DNA of 64,000 nucleotides from Crocinitomicaceae bacterium (GTDB lineage Bacteria; Bacteroidota; Bacteroidia; Flavobacteriales_D; Crocinitomicaceae), in contig JADJGJ010000001.1 in NCBI GenBank assembly GCA_016708105.1, positions 310,001-374,000 of the forward strand. Direction: 5' to 3'. A model generated the notes under the pieces. It made no database searches. It was not told the DNA's origin and saw only the letters and a program-made list of their open reading frames with translations. Every line of letters starts with the position of its first letter. The first letter of the stretch is position 1. Made by a program: the position numbers and the translations under genes. Positions 1 to 9,015 of this stretch are shown piece after piece.

Positions 1-1363
1 TTTCATTGGTCCAAGCGGCAATTACTGCGGGTGATAATTCAGTATTCCAAACTGTGAATTCATCCAGTTGACCTGCCCAAAAATAATTTCCACCTTCAGA
101 ATTACCAATGCGGAATTGATTGATGATACCTGCATCTAAATTTTTTGCTGTACCGGAGTGCCATAAAATTCCATCACGATAAATTTCCATCGTTCCATCA
201 GATGAATTTTTTGTAAATGCCCAATGATGCCATTCACCTTCATAGTCTGATGTGAGAGCTGCTTTTTCAATACGATCATAGCCTGCGCCTTCACCGGCAT
301 CCCAGTAAATAGTTCCATTTGACCATGGAAAATGCACGTTGAGTAAACGATTATTCAAACTGTCATATCCTTCCAAAACAGATGTGTTTGCAGGCAGATA
401 ATTTACATCACCATTAGCCCAGAACGTGATGGTAATCTGATCTTGAAAATTATAATTAGTTAAATCAACATCTACAAATTCTCCGGCAGCAATATTGAGA
501 TAGCCTAATCGTTCGTTTGTATATGCAACGCTGTTGTTAGTAGTTGTCTCACCATTTAATACAGTGGCTGTTCCTCCGCTTACAAAATTTTCAAATGAAA
601 TGTCAAGTAAAATTCCTGAAGAGCCGTCATAATTAAATGCGTTTGTAAGATCAATAGTTTGAATTCCGGCAGATGCAAAACTGGTATTTTTATCATAGAC
701 AATTGTCCAACCTGAAAAATCTGTCGCGGTAATTTCAGTGGCAGATGTATGTTTCATTTTAATGGTCAGATGGCCCATTGAACTGCCCTGAATAGACAGA
801 TCAAATCGCAGTTTTGAAATGTCTCCGGCGGTAATAAGTGCGGTGGCAATTTCTGATGCCGTCCACAAAATTTGCGTGTGTTGTGTTGCATTGTCAGCAG
901 CAAAGGGATAATTGCACGCAACAGTTCCTGAGCCTATTGCATGATCTTCATCTGTACCGGTATAGGTGGTGAATTTTTGGTAATTTTCATAATAGTGATA
1001 GTATGGATTATTCACATAAGAAACGGTTGCAGGATCAGTTCCATTCACAAAATATTTTGACTTGTTTACTTCAACACTGTCAAAGGTGCCGGTATGATTC
1101 CATATTTGCGAATATACCAGGTAATCCCATTCACCGCAATTGTAAGAATCCCACGTGGTGAGCGGGTCACATTTCAGGTTGTAATACATGAGCACTTTTT
1201 CAAATTCCATACTTTGCAATTCAGGTGGAAAACTGAAAATAGCACGTCTCGTTGTTATGGAATCATAGGTAAATGTCTGCACGGTGATGGTGTCTTGCGT
1301 CCATGAATTGAAATGGAGAAGACCGATTATTAAAAAACAGAAAACAGAAGATAGAATGCGCAT
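1..1363 (-). CDS. Secreted LamG-like (concanavalin A-like) protein, C-terminus off the window
   Basis: Open frame of about 454 codons on the minus strand from an ATG at 1363 to the window edge, with no stop reached, so the gene is partial. The first 25 residues form a signal peptide (MRILSSVFCFLIIGLLHF then polar). The last 140 visible residues have the pattern of a LamG/concanavalin A-like jelly-roll domain: 'ITFWANGD', then 'GEWHHWAFT', 'MEIYRDGILWHSG' and 'GQLDEFTVWNTELS'. The middle is rich in Thr, Asn and Gly and probably folds as further beta domains. In Bacteroidota such proteins are often large, surface-exposed and sorted by a C-terminal type IX tag; that end is not visible, so sorting and function stay open. 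Confidence 0.8.
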   Translation of the reverse strand, partial: MRILSSVFCFLIIGLLHFNSWTQDTITVQTFTYDSITTRRAIFSFPPELQSMEFEKVLMYYNLKCDPLTTWDSYNCGEWDYLVYSQIWNHTGTFDSVEVNKSKYFVNGTDPATVSYVNNPYYHYYENYQKFTTYTGTDEDHAIGSGTVACNYPFAADNATQHTQILWTASEIATALITAGDISKLRFDLSIQGSSMGHLTIKMKHTSATEITATDFSGWTIVYDKNTSFASAGIQTIDLTNAFNYDGSSGILLDISFENFVSGGTATVLNGETTTNNSVAYTNERLGYLNIAAGEFVDVDLTNYNFQDQITITFWANGDVNYLPANTSVLEGYDSLNNRLLNVHFPWSNGTIYWDAGEGAGYDRIEKAALTSDYEGEWHHWAFTKNSSDGTMEIYRDGILWHSGTAKNLDAGIINQFRIGNSEGGNYFWAGQLDEFTVWNTELSPAVIAAWTNE

Positions 1364-1450
1364 GATGTAAATTTTGTTATCTGTAAAGATAAGATTACAT
1401 GCTCAAAATCACGAAACGGAAAAGCGCTTAAATTGAAATCCTAACTCGAT

Positions 1451-1846
1451 TTAGGATTCTTGTTTGTTTTGTAACCGAACGAACTGAAATATAAATACAA
1501 TCCAAGCAATCACAAAAGAAACACCGCCAAGCGGAACGAGATAAACAAAGAATTTAAGTACAGGTACTTTCTCATGAAAGCAATATAAATAAATACAACC
1601 TGAAAACAAGGACACACCGATTAAGGTGAGAATAAAAAACCAGCGCAAATTGCATTTTAATTTTTCGAAACCAATACCAAAAATGAGAAGAGCGAAGCCC
1701 GCATAAAATTGATAACGCACTCCTTTTTCAAAACTATCAATCAAGTTGGGTTGGGCAAATTTTTCAAGTGCGTGTGCGGCAAAGGCGCCAAGCAGAATAC
1801 CGGTGCAAATCAAAATTGATCCGGTAACAATAAATTGTTTGGACAT
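1451..1846 (-). CDS. DUF423 family small integral membrane protein
   Basis: 131 residues with four predicted membrane segments. The N-terminal motif 'GILLGAFAAHALEKF' followed by 'FEKGVRYQFYAGFALLIFG' is the DUF423 signature (family consensus GAFGAHAL...VRYQ.YHALALL). The family spans the inner membrane and has no established function. The length is normal for the family and the ATG at 1846 gives the expected N-terminus. It is transcribed in the same direction as the LamG gene but lies 87 bp before it, and is divergent from the division cluster. Confidence 0.85.
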   Translation of the reverse strand: MSKQFIVTGSILICTGILLGAFAAHALEKFAQPNLIDSFEKGVRYQFYAGFALLIFGIGFEKLKCNLRWFFILTLIGVSLFSGCIYLYCFHEKVPVLKFFVYLVPLGGVSFVIAWIVFIFQFVRLQNKQES

Positions 1847-2402
1847 GATGTGTGGGGTTAGGTGAGGATAAAGGTAGGGAAAAAATCAGGTATAGGTTTT
1901 TACTTTTTAAATGCGTAATGGAAATTAATTTCTGGTGATGATGCATCTCATTTTACCCCAACGTAAAAAGTAATCGCTTCACATGCGCACGAGTCTATTT
2001 CGTTCGAAAAAAAATAATATATGCAAATTGCCAGAGCGAGAGTCTCTCTCGTGCTGAGGTAAAAAAAGAATCTTAGTTAATCTTTTTTCCGACTTCTGGT
2101 ATTCATCCCTTCCTGAATTTCCCAAACTATAATCTGCACGGCCACTTTAAATTTTCTGACTGATGATTCTTCATGGAACTATTCTGCTATGCAATTATCA
2201 TGTACACTTTTCCACAAGTTTTCAAATAGTCCCACAATTTACCACTACGAATTATTTTCTTTAAATGCTTATTAATGCTGTAACCAAATAGTGGTTTGTG
2301 CGTATATTGTTACCATCATGAGTCAAAAGATATCAACAAATCATGGTTTGGTGGTAATTTGTGGGAGCTTAATATTTATTTTTACGCTTTAATCCATGTA
2401 AA
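1847..2402. other. Intergenic region upstream of the dcw cluster
   Basis: About 556 bp with no credible gene. The left part holds a hairpin with arms GCACGAG (1986-1992) and CTCGTGC (2058-2064), and inside it a small GAGAG/CTCTC stem. The right part carries the putative MraZ operators listed separately. It must contain the promoters for the divergent DUF423 gene and for mraZ, but I could not place a convincing -33/-7 pair. Confidence 0.6.
2231..2365. promoter_or_regulatory. Putative MraZ operator repeats upstream of mraZ
   Basis: GTGGTAATTTGTGGG at 2351-2365 contains GTGG twice with a 10-bp period. A near copy in inverted orientation, CCCACAATTTACCAC, lies at 2231-2245, and a single GTGG occurs at 2291. 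MraZ is known in other bacteria to bind direct TGGG-type repeats with a 10-bp period upstream of its own operon. The arrangement here matches that period and lies 38 bp before the mraZ start, so autoregulation is a reasonable inference. Confidence 0.6.
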
Positions 2403-2867
2403 ATGGCTGGTTTAGTAGGAGAATTCGAATGTGCACTTGATTCTAAAGGGAGGTTTTTATTCCCGGCTGGATTGAGAAAACAATTGGATCCTTCAGCGAA
2501 CGAGATTTTTATGATGAACAAAGGTTTTGAGAACTGTCTCACCCTTTACCCAATGAATGAATGGGACAAGGTGAGTAGCAAATTATCAAAGCTGAATTTG
2601 TTCAAACCTAAAAACCGGATGTTCTACCGCCTTTTTCATCAGGGAGCCAAACAGCTTACGCTCGACAACGCAGGGCGTCTGCTTATTCCGGTTTCTATGA
2701 CTGAGCGCATTGGATTGAAGAAAGAAATAATGTTGACGGCATACAATGACAGAATTGAGATCTGGGACAAAAAAGAATACTTCCGAACTATGGAAGAAAA
2801 TATGTCTGATTTCTCTGATCTGGCTGATGAGGTGATGGGAGAAACTGACTCCGCACATGACGAATAG
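2403..2867 (+). CDS. mraZ: MraZ, transcriptional regulator of the division and cell wall cluster
   Basis: 154 residues with two SpoVT/AbrB-like swapped-hairpin half domains, each bearing the family DxxGR motif: D13-S-K-G-R17 and D88-N-A-G-R92. MraZ forms ring-shaped oligomers and binds its own promoter, usually repressing the dcw operon. It is the first gene of the cluster, as in most bacteria, and its last 11 bases overlap the start of rsmH, implying co-transcription. The C-terminal 30 residues are acidic and probably disordered. Repeats that fit the MraZ binding site lie directly upstream. Confidence 0.96.
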   Translation: MAGLVGEFECALDSKGRFLFPAGLRKQLDPSANEIFMMNKGFENCLTLYPMNEWDKVSSKLSKLNLFKPKNRMFYRLFHQGAKQLTLDNAGRLLIPVSMTERIGLKKEIMLTAYNDRIEIWDKKEYFRTMEENMSDFSDLADEVMGETDSAHDE

Positions 2868-3765
2868 TGTATATCACGTACCTGTTTTATTTGAAGAATC
2901 TATACATGCACTGAATATTCCAAAATCAGGCGTGGTGGTAGATGTCACCTTTGGCGGTGGTGGTCATTCACGCGAAATTCTCAAACATCTTGGAAAAAAA
3001 GGAACCCTGATTTCGTTTGATCAGGATGATGACGCAATCAATAACCGAATTGATGATGTACGCTTCGTACTCGTAAATGCAAACTTCAGATTCCTGATCA
3101 ATTTCATGAAATTTTATGATCTCATGGATGCCGATGCAATATTGGCTGATTTAGGTGTTTCATCTCACCAGTTTGATACCGGTGATCGTGGTTTTTCTAT
3201 TCGTGAAAATGCAAAACTGGATATGCGCATGAATAAAAATGCCAGTCTCACCGCGCATAAAATTATCAATCATTATCCTGAGCAGGAATTATACAGAATT
3301 TTCAATGCTTACGCAGATTTGCAGAACACGAAAAAAGTGGTTTACACCCTCATTAATACGCGCAAAAAAAACAGCATTGATACAACGGGTGATTTGGTAA
3401 AACTGCTTTCTGAATTGGTACCACAACCAAAACGCAATCAATTTTTAGCACAAGTTTTTCAGGCTTTACGCATTGAGGTCAATGATGAAATGGGCGCATT
3501 GAAAGATATGCTTGAGCAAAGCGCTAAGGTGTTGAAAAAGGGAGGACGATTGGTGGTTATTTCATATCACAGTATTGAAGATCGTCTGGTGAAAAATTTT
3601 ATTCGCACAGGAAATTTTGAAGGTGAAGCGGATAAAGACTTGTATGGAAATATTCGCAAACCATTTCAGGCGGTGAATAACAAACCCATTGTACCGGGTG
3701 ATGAAGAATTGGAGCGCAACCCACGATCGCGCAGCGCAAAAATGAGAATAGCAGAACGCATATAA
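2857..3765 (+). CDS. rsmH: 16S rRNA (cytosine1402-N4)-methyltransferase RsmH (MraW)
   Basis: 302 residues. The SAM-binding loop 'VVDVTFGGGGHSREIL' (about residues 27-42), 'DAILADLGVSSHQFD' and the late motif 'VVISYHSIEDRLVKNF' are diagnostic of RsmH, which N4-methylates C1402 in the ribosomal P site using S-adenosylmethionine. It starts inside the end of mraZ (11-bp overlap) and ends 17 bp before the FtsL-like gene, so translation is probably coupled. Length and motif order are normal. Confidence 0.97.
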   Translation: MTNSVYHVPVLFEESIHALNIPKSGVVVDVTFGGGGHSREILKHLGKKGTLISFDQDDDAINNRIDDVRFVLVNANFRFLINFMKFYDLMDADAILADLGVSSHQFDTGDRGFSIRENAKLDMRMNKNASLTAHKIINHYPEQELYRIFNAYADLQNTKKVVYTLINTRKKNSIDTTGDLVKLLSELVPQPKRNQFLAQVFQALRIEVNDEMGALKDMLEQSAKVLKKGGRLVVISYHSIEDRLVKNFIRTGNFEGEADKDLYGNIRKPFQAVNNKPIVPGDEELERNPRSRSAKMRIAERI

Positions 3766-3782
3766 ATAATAGAGAAGAAAAC

Positions 3783-4223
3783 ATGGCAAAAAATCAGTAC
3801 AATGAAAATACTGAGCCCGCACCTGAAAAAGAACCGGATCAAATAATTAATGAACCGGCAGGTGAAGAACTGAAAGAACCGAAAAAAGAGAAATTTTTTT
3901 CAGGTCGTGTTTTTGTTCAGTTTGTCAATGGAGAATTTCTTACAAGAGATTCTTTCTTGCGCAATTTGCCTTTTTATTTCTATGTCGGATTTCTTTTTGT
4001 GTTTGTCATTGCCTGGGGATATTATGGTGAGACTGTTGCAAAAAGAGAAGTACAACTTGAAAAAGAATTGGGTGAACTGAATTCTGAATTCTACACCCTG
4101 GCGGCAGATTACAATATGCAGCGCGGACGCAGACAAATTGCGCTGAGACTTGAGCCAATGGGCGTGAAAGAAAGTATGATATCACCAAAAAAAATACGAG
4201 TTAAAAAATATGTCTTCCCGTAA
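3783..4223 (+). CDS. ftsL: FtsL-like divisome protein
   Basis: 146 residues: a charged, Glu/Lys/Pro-rich cytoplasmic tail of about 60 residues, one membrane segment ('FYFYVGFLFVFVIAWGYY'), then a short predicted coiled coil ending in basic residues. This bitopic layout and the position between rsmH and ftsI identify the Bacteroidota FtsL-like protein, which has little sequence conservation. FtsL forms a complex with FtsQ and the FtsB-type partner to activate septal synthesis. The final base of its stop codon is shared with the ftsI ATG. Identification rests mainly on topology and gene order. Confidence 0.82.
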   Translation: MAKNQYNENTEPAPEKEPDQIINEPAGEELKEPKKEKFFSGRVFVQFVNGEFLTRDSFLRNLPFYFYVGFLFVFVIAWGYYGETVAKREVQLEKELGELNSEFYTLAADYNMQRGRRQIALRLEPMGVKESMISPKKIRVKKYVFP

Positions 4224-6307
4224 TGGACGATAAAAAAAGTATCTATATCAAAGCTTACGCATTCTACATCATGGCATTTATCATGATGCTGGTGATCATT
4301 GTGCGCATTTGTGTGATACAATACGGTGATGTCGTTCCGGATAGCGCATACATCAATGAAGATGGTGAAGAAGTAACAACACGTGTTGATTCCATTGAGC
4401 CTGCTCGCGGGCGCATACTGGCTGATGATTACAGTGATTTGGTTACCTCGGTGCCTTTGTATAATCTCTTCATTGACCTCACCGTGATGAGTGATGAATT
4501 GTATCAGGAGCTGGACTCACTATCATATCGTTTATCAATTACGTTCCCTGAAAAATCAAAAGCTGAATGGGAAACTGAATTGCGCACCGGACGTGAAAAT
4601 GAAAACCGATATTTCCCAATTGCAAAAAAAGTTAAGCATGACGTGGTGAAAGATGTTCGCACATTTCCAATTCTGCGTGAGAAAAAATATAAAGGCGGTT
4701 TTATTGAAGAAAAATTTACTAAGCGTGAAATGCCTTATGGTGAGTTGGCGCAACGCACATTGGGTTCTAAACGTGAAGGTGCAAAACCAATTGGTTTAGA
4801 AGGGGCATTTGATTATTATCTCTCAGGTGAATATGGTTTGCAAATGAAACAATGGGTGAACAATTCATGGAAACCGGTGAGCAGTGAGTACATGAAAGAA
4901 CCCGTTGATGGAGCTGATATTGTAACCACTATCAATATAGGTATTCAGGATGTAGCAGAAAATGAGTTGAGACATCAGCTTGAAATGCAAAGTGCTAAAC
5001 ATGGTACCGTGGTTCTCATGGAAGTTGAAACGGGTTTTGTGAAAGCAATTGCAAATCTCACCCGGGGTGAAGATGGAAAATATTATGAAAGTTTTAACCA
5101 CGCCGTGGCAACAAAAACTGACCCGGGCTCAACATTCAAATTGGCATCGCTCATGGCGCTGCTTGAGGATCATAAGGTGGATATTACGGATACTGTTGGC
5201 GCTTATGGTGAATATCATTTTTATAATCACACCATCAAAGATCATGATGAAGGTGGGTATGGTCGTATATCAATTCAACAGGCGTTTGAGAAATCATCAA
5301 ACGTGTTTTCTAAAATTGTGAATGATGCGTATGCGCAAAATCCTCAACAGTTTATTGATAGATTAAAATCTTTTGGTTTGGGTGATACGCTGGGTATTGA
5401 TATTTCAGGTGAGCCTGTACCGGTTGTAAAAAACGTGAATGAAGACGGTTGGTCTGGTTTAACCTTGCCGCAAATGGCTATTGGATATGAGGTGGAATTA
5501 ACTCCATTGCAAATACTGGCTTTCTATAATGCGGTTGCAAATAATGGTGAATTAATCAAGCCGCAATTCGTGAAAGAAATTCGCAAAGATGGTCGCACGA
5601 TTAAAAAATTTGAAAAGCTGGTGATCAAAGAAAAAATTTGTTCTGAAGAGACACTTGAAAAACTAAAAATTTGCCTTGAAGGGGTTGTTGAAAGAGGCAC
5701 CGGAAGTGGGTTAAAAAGTGCCAATTTTAAAATTGCAGGCAAAACCGGAACAGCAAAATTGGTGAATACAAATCAAGGTTACGGAAGTGAATATCTTGCG
5801 TCGTTTGTTGGATATTTTCCGGCGGATAAACCTAAATATTCTTGCATTGTTTCAATTGCCGGACCCACACAACAAATTTATGGAGCTCAAGTTTCAGGTA
5901 CTGTGTTTGCCGCAATTGCCAATAAAGTTTTCTCATCATCACTTGAATATCACCCTAACTACAATGCACGCAATAGAGTAGCAACCTATCCAAAAGTAAA
6001 ATCAGGTAATGCGCATGACGCTGTGGTAGTACTTGATTTACTCGGTGTGAAATATAAAAATCTAACTCAAAATCAAAGTTGGATGGTATCTGGTATGGCA
6101 GAAGAATATGTAACGCTTGAAGCTCGGTATGTAGAAAAAAATCATGTACCCAACGTGGTAGGTATGCCGTTGAATGATGCCGTTTATCTCTGTGAAAACA
6201 GTGGCTTACGCGTTTCAATTCTAGGCAATGGAAAAGTAGTAAGTCAATCTCTTACAGCAGGAGATGTTTTCGTAAAAGGTCAACAAATTAAATTGGAATT
6301 ACGCTAG
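4223..6307 (+). CDS. ftsI: FtsI/PBP3-type peptidoglycan transpeptidase with PASTA domain
   Basis: 694 residues. An N-terminal membrane anchor (about residues 10-30) is followed by the PBP dimerisation domain and a transpeptidase domain with all three active-site motifs: S303-T-F-K306, 'SSN' and 'KTGT' ('KIAGKTGTAK'). About the last 55 residues form one PASTA domain ('HVPNVVGMPLNDAVYLCE'). It cross-links septal peptidoglycan in the periplasm with FtsW. A C-terminal PASTA is usual for Bacteroidota FtsI and absent from E. coli FtsI. It overlaps its upstream neighbour by one base, and its stop overlaps the murE GTG start by one base. Confidence 0.95.
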   Translation: MDDKKSIYIKAYAFYIMAFIMMLVIIVRICVIQYGDVVPDSAYINEDGEEVTTRVDSIEPARGRILADDYSDLVTSVPLYNLFIDLTVMSDELYQELDSLSYRLSITFPEKSKAEWETELRTGRENENRYFPIAKKVKHDVVKDVRTFPILREKKYKGGFIEEKFTKREMPYGELAQRTLGSKREGAKPIGLEGAFDYYLSGEYGLQMKQWVNNSWKPVSSEYMKEPVDGADIVTTINIGIQDVAENELRHQLEMQSAKHGTVVLMEVETGFVKAIANLTRGEDGKYYESFNHAVATKTDPGSTFKLASLMALLEDHKVDITDTVGAYGEYHFYNHTIKDHDEGGYGRISIQQAFEKSSNVFSKIVNDAYAQNPQQFIDRLKSFGLGDTLGIDISGEPVPVVKNVNEDGWSGLTLPQMAIGYEVELTPLQILAFYNAVANNGELIKPQFVKEIRKDGRTIKKFEKLVIKEKICSEETLEKLKICLEGVVERGTGSGLKSANFKIAGKTGTAKLVNTNQGYGSEYLASFVGYFPADKPKYSCIVSIAGPTQQIYGAQVSGTVFAAIANKVFSSSLEYHPNYNARNRVATYPKVKSGNAHDAVVVLDLLGVKYKNLTQNQSWMVSGMAEEYVTLEARYVEKNHVPNVVGMPLNDAVYLCENSGLRVSILGNGKVVSQSLTAGDVFVKGQQIKLELR

Positions 6308-7770
6308 TGAAAAATTTACAAGACATATTGTATAAAGTAAATATTGTTTCAGTGCACGGTACAACTGATCGTATGATTGAGGCAGTAGTTTTTGATTCTA
6401 GAAAAGTGGTTGAAAATTCAGCTTTCGTTGCCGTACGTGGTGTACAAGCTGATGGTCATGCATTCATTGAAAAAGCAATTCTGCAAGGTGCAACAGCAAT
6501 CATTTGTGAGACCTTACCTGAAAAACGAATTGAACAAATCACCTATGTGCAGGTGAAAGATTCATCTGTTGCGTTAGCGTACATGGCGACAAATTATTTT
6601 GATAATCCGTCTCAAAAAATAACGCTGGTTGGTATTACCGGAACGAATGGAAAAACTACCACAACTACTTTATTGCATGATTTATTTACCGGTTTTGGTC
6701 ATGCATGCGGATTAATTTCTACAGTAGTAAATAAAATTGGAAACAGAGAAATTCCATCTACGCATACAACGCCTGACCCGGTAGAATTGAACAGGCTTTT
6801 GAATGAAATGGTAAATGTGGGATGCAAGTATTGTTTTATGGAAGTGAGTTCACATGCCATACACCAGCACCGCATCACCGGACTTGAGTATAAAGTTGCA
6901 GCATTCACTAACATCACGCATGATCATTTGGATTATCATAAAACATTCAAAGAGTATATTCTTGCCAAAAAAGCATTCTTTGATCAATTGCCTTCATCAG
7001 CTATTTCGGTCATTAATATTGATGATGCCAACGGTGATATCATGGTGCAAAATACCAAGGCAAAAGTGCGTAAGTTGGCATTATTAACACTGGCAGATTA
7101 CAAAGCAAAAATTATTGAAAATAGTTTTTCCGGATTAGTACTATCAATAAACGGGCATGAAGTGTACACGCATTTAATTGGTGGATTTAATGCCTATAAT
7201 CTCTTAACAGTTTATGCCGTTGCAGTTGAGTTAGGATATCAACCATTAGATGTTTTAGTTGGCATTAGCAGTTTAAAATCTGTAGAAGGTAGATTTCAAT
7301 ATTTCAATTCAGACAAAAAAATTACTGCCATTGTAGATTATGCTCATACACCTGATGCGTTGAAAAATGTTTTGGGGACAATTCAATCTGTGCGTACGCG
7401 CAATGAACAAGTAATTACTATTGTAGGTTGTGGTGGTGATCGTGATCGCACCAAAAGACCGGTGATGGCAACAATTGCGGCAGACATGAGTGATCGTGTC
7501 ATTTTAACTTCTGATAATCCACGTTCTGAAAATCCTGATGAAATTATTCGTGAAATGCAAACCGGTGTTCCGGCAGAAAGATATCAGCGTGTTTTATCAA
7601 TTACCAATCGTGCTGAAGCAATCAAGGTAGCGTGCACACTTGCGCAACCGGGAGATATTTTGCTCATAGCCGGAAAGGGGCATGAAAAATACCAAGAAAT
7701 AAATGGTGTAAAACATCCCTTTGATGATTTTGAAACTGTAAAACAAACCCTTAAATCCCTTCAGAAATAA
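6307..7770 (+). CDS. murE: UDP-MurNAc-tripeptide ligase MurE, meso-diaminopimelate-adding type
   Basis: 487 residues, starting with GTG that overlaps the ftsI stop (taGTG). The ATP-binding loop 'GITGTNGKTTTTTLLHDL' and the Mur ligase C-terminal domain are clear. The substrate-selecting motif is D-N-P-R ('LTSDNPRSENPDEI'), which in this family goes with addition of meso-diaminopimelate rather than lysine. It adds the third residue of the stem peptide in the cytoplasm. murF, the next ligase of the pathway, is not in this cluster. Confidence 0.96.
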   Translation: MKNLQDILYKVNIVSVHGTTDRMIEAVVFDSRKVVENSAFVAVRGVQADGHAFIEKAILQGATAIICETLPEKRIEQITYVQVKDSSVALAYMATNYFDNPSQKITLVGITGTNGKTTTTTLLHDLFTGFGHACGLISTVVNKIGNREIPSTHTTPDPVELNRLLNEMVNVGCKYCFMEVSSHAIHQHRITGLEYKVAAFTNITHDHLDYHKTFKEYILAKKAFFDQLPSSAISVINIDDANGDIMVQNTKAKVRKLALLTLADYKAKIIENSFSGLVLSINGHEVYTHLIGGFNAYNLLTVYAVAVELGYQPLDVLVGISSLKSVEGRFQYFNSDKKITAIVDYAHTPDALKNVLGTIQSVRTRNEQVITIVGCGGDRDRTKRPVMATIAADMSDRVILTSDNPRSENPDEIIREMQTGVPAERYQRVLSITNRAEAIKVACTLAQPGDILLIAGKGHEKYQEINGVKHPFDDFETVKQTLKSLQK

Positions 7771-9008
7771 TGTTGTATTATTTGTTCCATTATCTAGATT
7801 CATTAGGCGTGCCAGGGGCTGGCGTGTTTGATTATATCTCCTTCAGATCAGCTATGGCTATCATCACATCATTGCTTATCTCTATGGTGTTTGGTAAAAA
7901 AATCATTGCTCTTTTGCGCAAACAGCAAATAGGTGAAACAGTACGTGATTTAGGTTTGGAAGGTCAAAAAGCAAAAGAAGGAACACCTACTATGGGTGGT
8001 CTAATCATTTTAGCTGCGGTGCTGATTCCAACTTTGCTTTTTGCCAAATTAGAAAACATCTACGTGATCATTATGTTGATTGCTACCGTGCTTTTAGGTT
8101 TGATTGGGTTCATTGATGATTACATTAAAGTATTCAAAAAAAATAAAGAAGGTCTTGCCGGACGTTTCAAAGTAGTTGGTCAAATTCTGGTAGGTGTAAT
8201 TGTTGGTTCAATATTATATTTTCATCCTGATGTGCAGGTGCATGAAAATATTCCGGTAACTGAAAATATGCCAAACAGTGTTGAGGTTTCATCCAAGCAT
8301 CAACATACTGATGCTGGAACCAAATGGGTGATGACGAAAGACATGACAACCACCATTCCTTTTGTAAAAGACAATGAATTTAATTACAACTGGCTGATTG
8401 GTGACACGGCAAAAAGTTATGGATGGTTGCTGTTTATTCCGGTAGTTATTTTCATCATCATCTCTGTTTCAAACGGTGCAAATATGACAGATGGGTTAGA
8501 TGGTTTGGCAACGGGCACATCGGGTATTATTGCTATTGCTTTAGCTATCCTTGCATACGTTTCAGGTCACATTGAATTTGCTGATTATCTCAACGTGATG
8601 TACATTCCTGATTCAGCTGAATTAGTAATTTTTATTGCAGCTTTTATGGGCGCCTGTATCGGGTTTCTCTGGTACAATTCTTATCCTGCCCAAGTGTTTA
8701 TGGGTGATACCGGAAGTTTAGCAATTGGTGGAATTATAGCAACGTTTGCAATTCTCATCCGAAAAGAATTATTGATTCCGGTTCTATGTGGTGTTTTCCT
8801 GATTGAAAATTTATCGGTTGTTATGCAAGTGATGTGGTTCAAATACACCAAGAAAAAGTTTGGTGAGGGACGAAGAATTTTCAAAATGGCTCCTCTGCAT
8901 CATCATTACCAAAAATTAGGAATTCATGAAGCAAAAATTGTTTCGCGTTTCTGGATTGTCGGATTAATTCTGGCAGTTATAACCATTGTCACACTCAAAT
9001 TGAGATAG
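7770..9008 (+). CDS. mraY: Phospho-MurNAc-pentapeptide transferase MraY
   Basis: 412 residues with about ten membrane helices. Conserved loops are 'GTPTMGGLII', 'GFIDDYIKVFKKNKEGL' (Asp pair), 'NMTDGLDGLATGTS' and 'APLHHHYQKLG' (HHH). The enzyme transfers phospho-MurNAc-pentapeptide to undecaprenyl phosphate, making lipid I on the inner face of the membrane. Between the DDY and TDGLDG loops there is a hydrophilic insert of about 70 residues ('DVQVHENIPVTENMPNSVEV' onward), which accounts for the length beyond the usual 360 or so. The start overlaps the murE stop by one base. Confidence 0.96.
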   Translation: MLYYLFHYLDSLGVPGAGVFDYISFRSAMAIITSLLISMVFGKKIIALLRKQQIGETVRDLGLEGQKAKEGTPTMGGLIILAAVLIPTLLFAKLENIYVIIMLIATVLLGLIGFIDDYIKVFKKNKEGLAGRFKVVGQILVGVIVGSILYFHPDVQVHENIPVTENMPNSVEVSSKHQHTDAGTKWVMTKDMTTTIPFVKDNEFNYNWLIGDTAKSYGWLLFIPVVIFIIISVSNGANMTDGLDGLATGTSGIIAIALAILAYVSGHIEFADYLNVMYIPDSAELVIFIAAFMGACIGFLWYNSYPAQVFMGDTGSLAIGGIIATFAILIRKELLIPVLCGVFLIENLSVVMQVMWFKYTKKKFGEGRRIFKMAPLHHHYQKLGIHEAKIVSRFWIVGLILAVITIVTLKLR

Positions 9009-9015
9009 AAATAAC

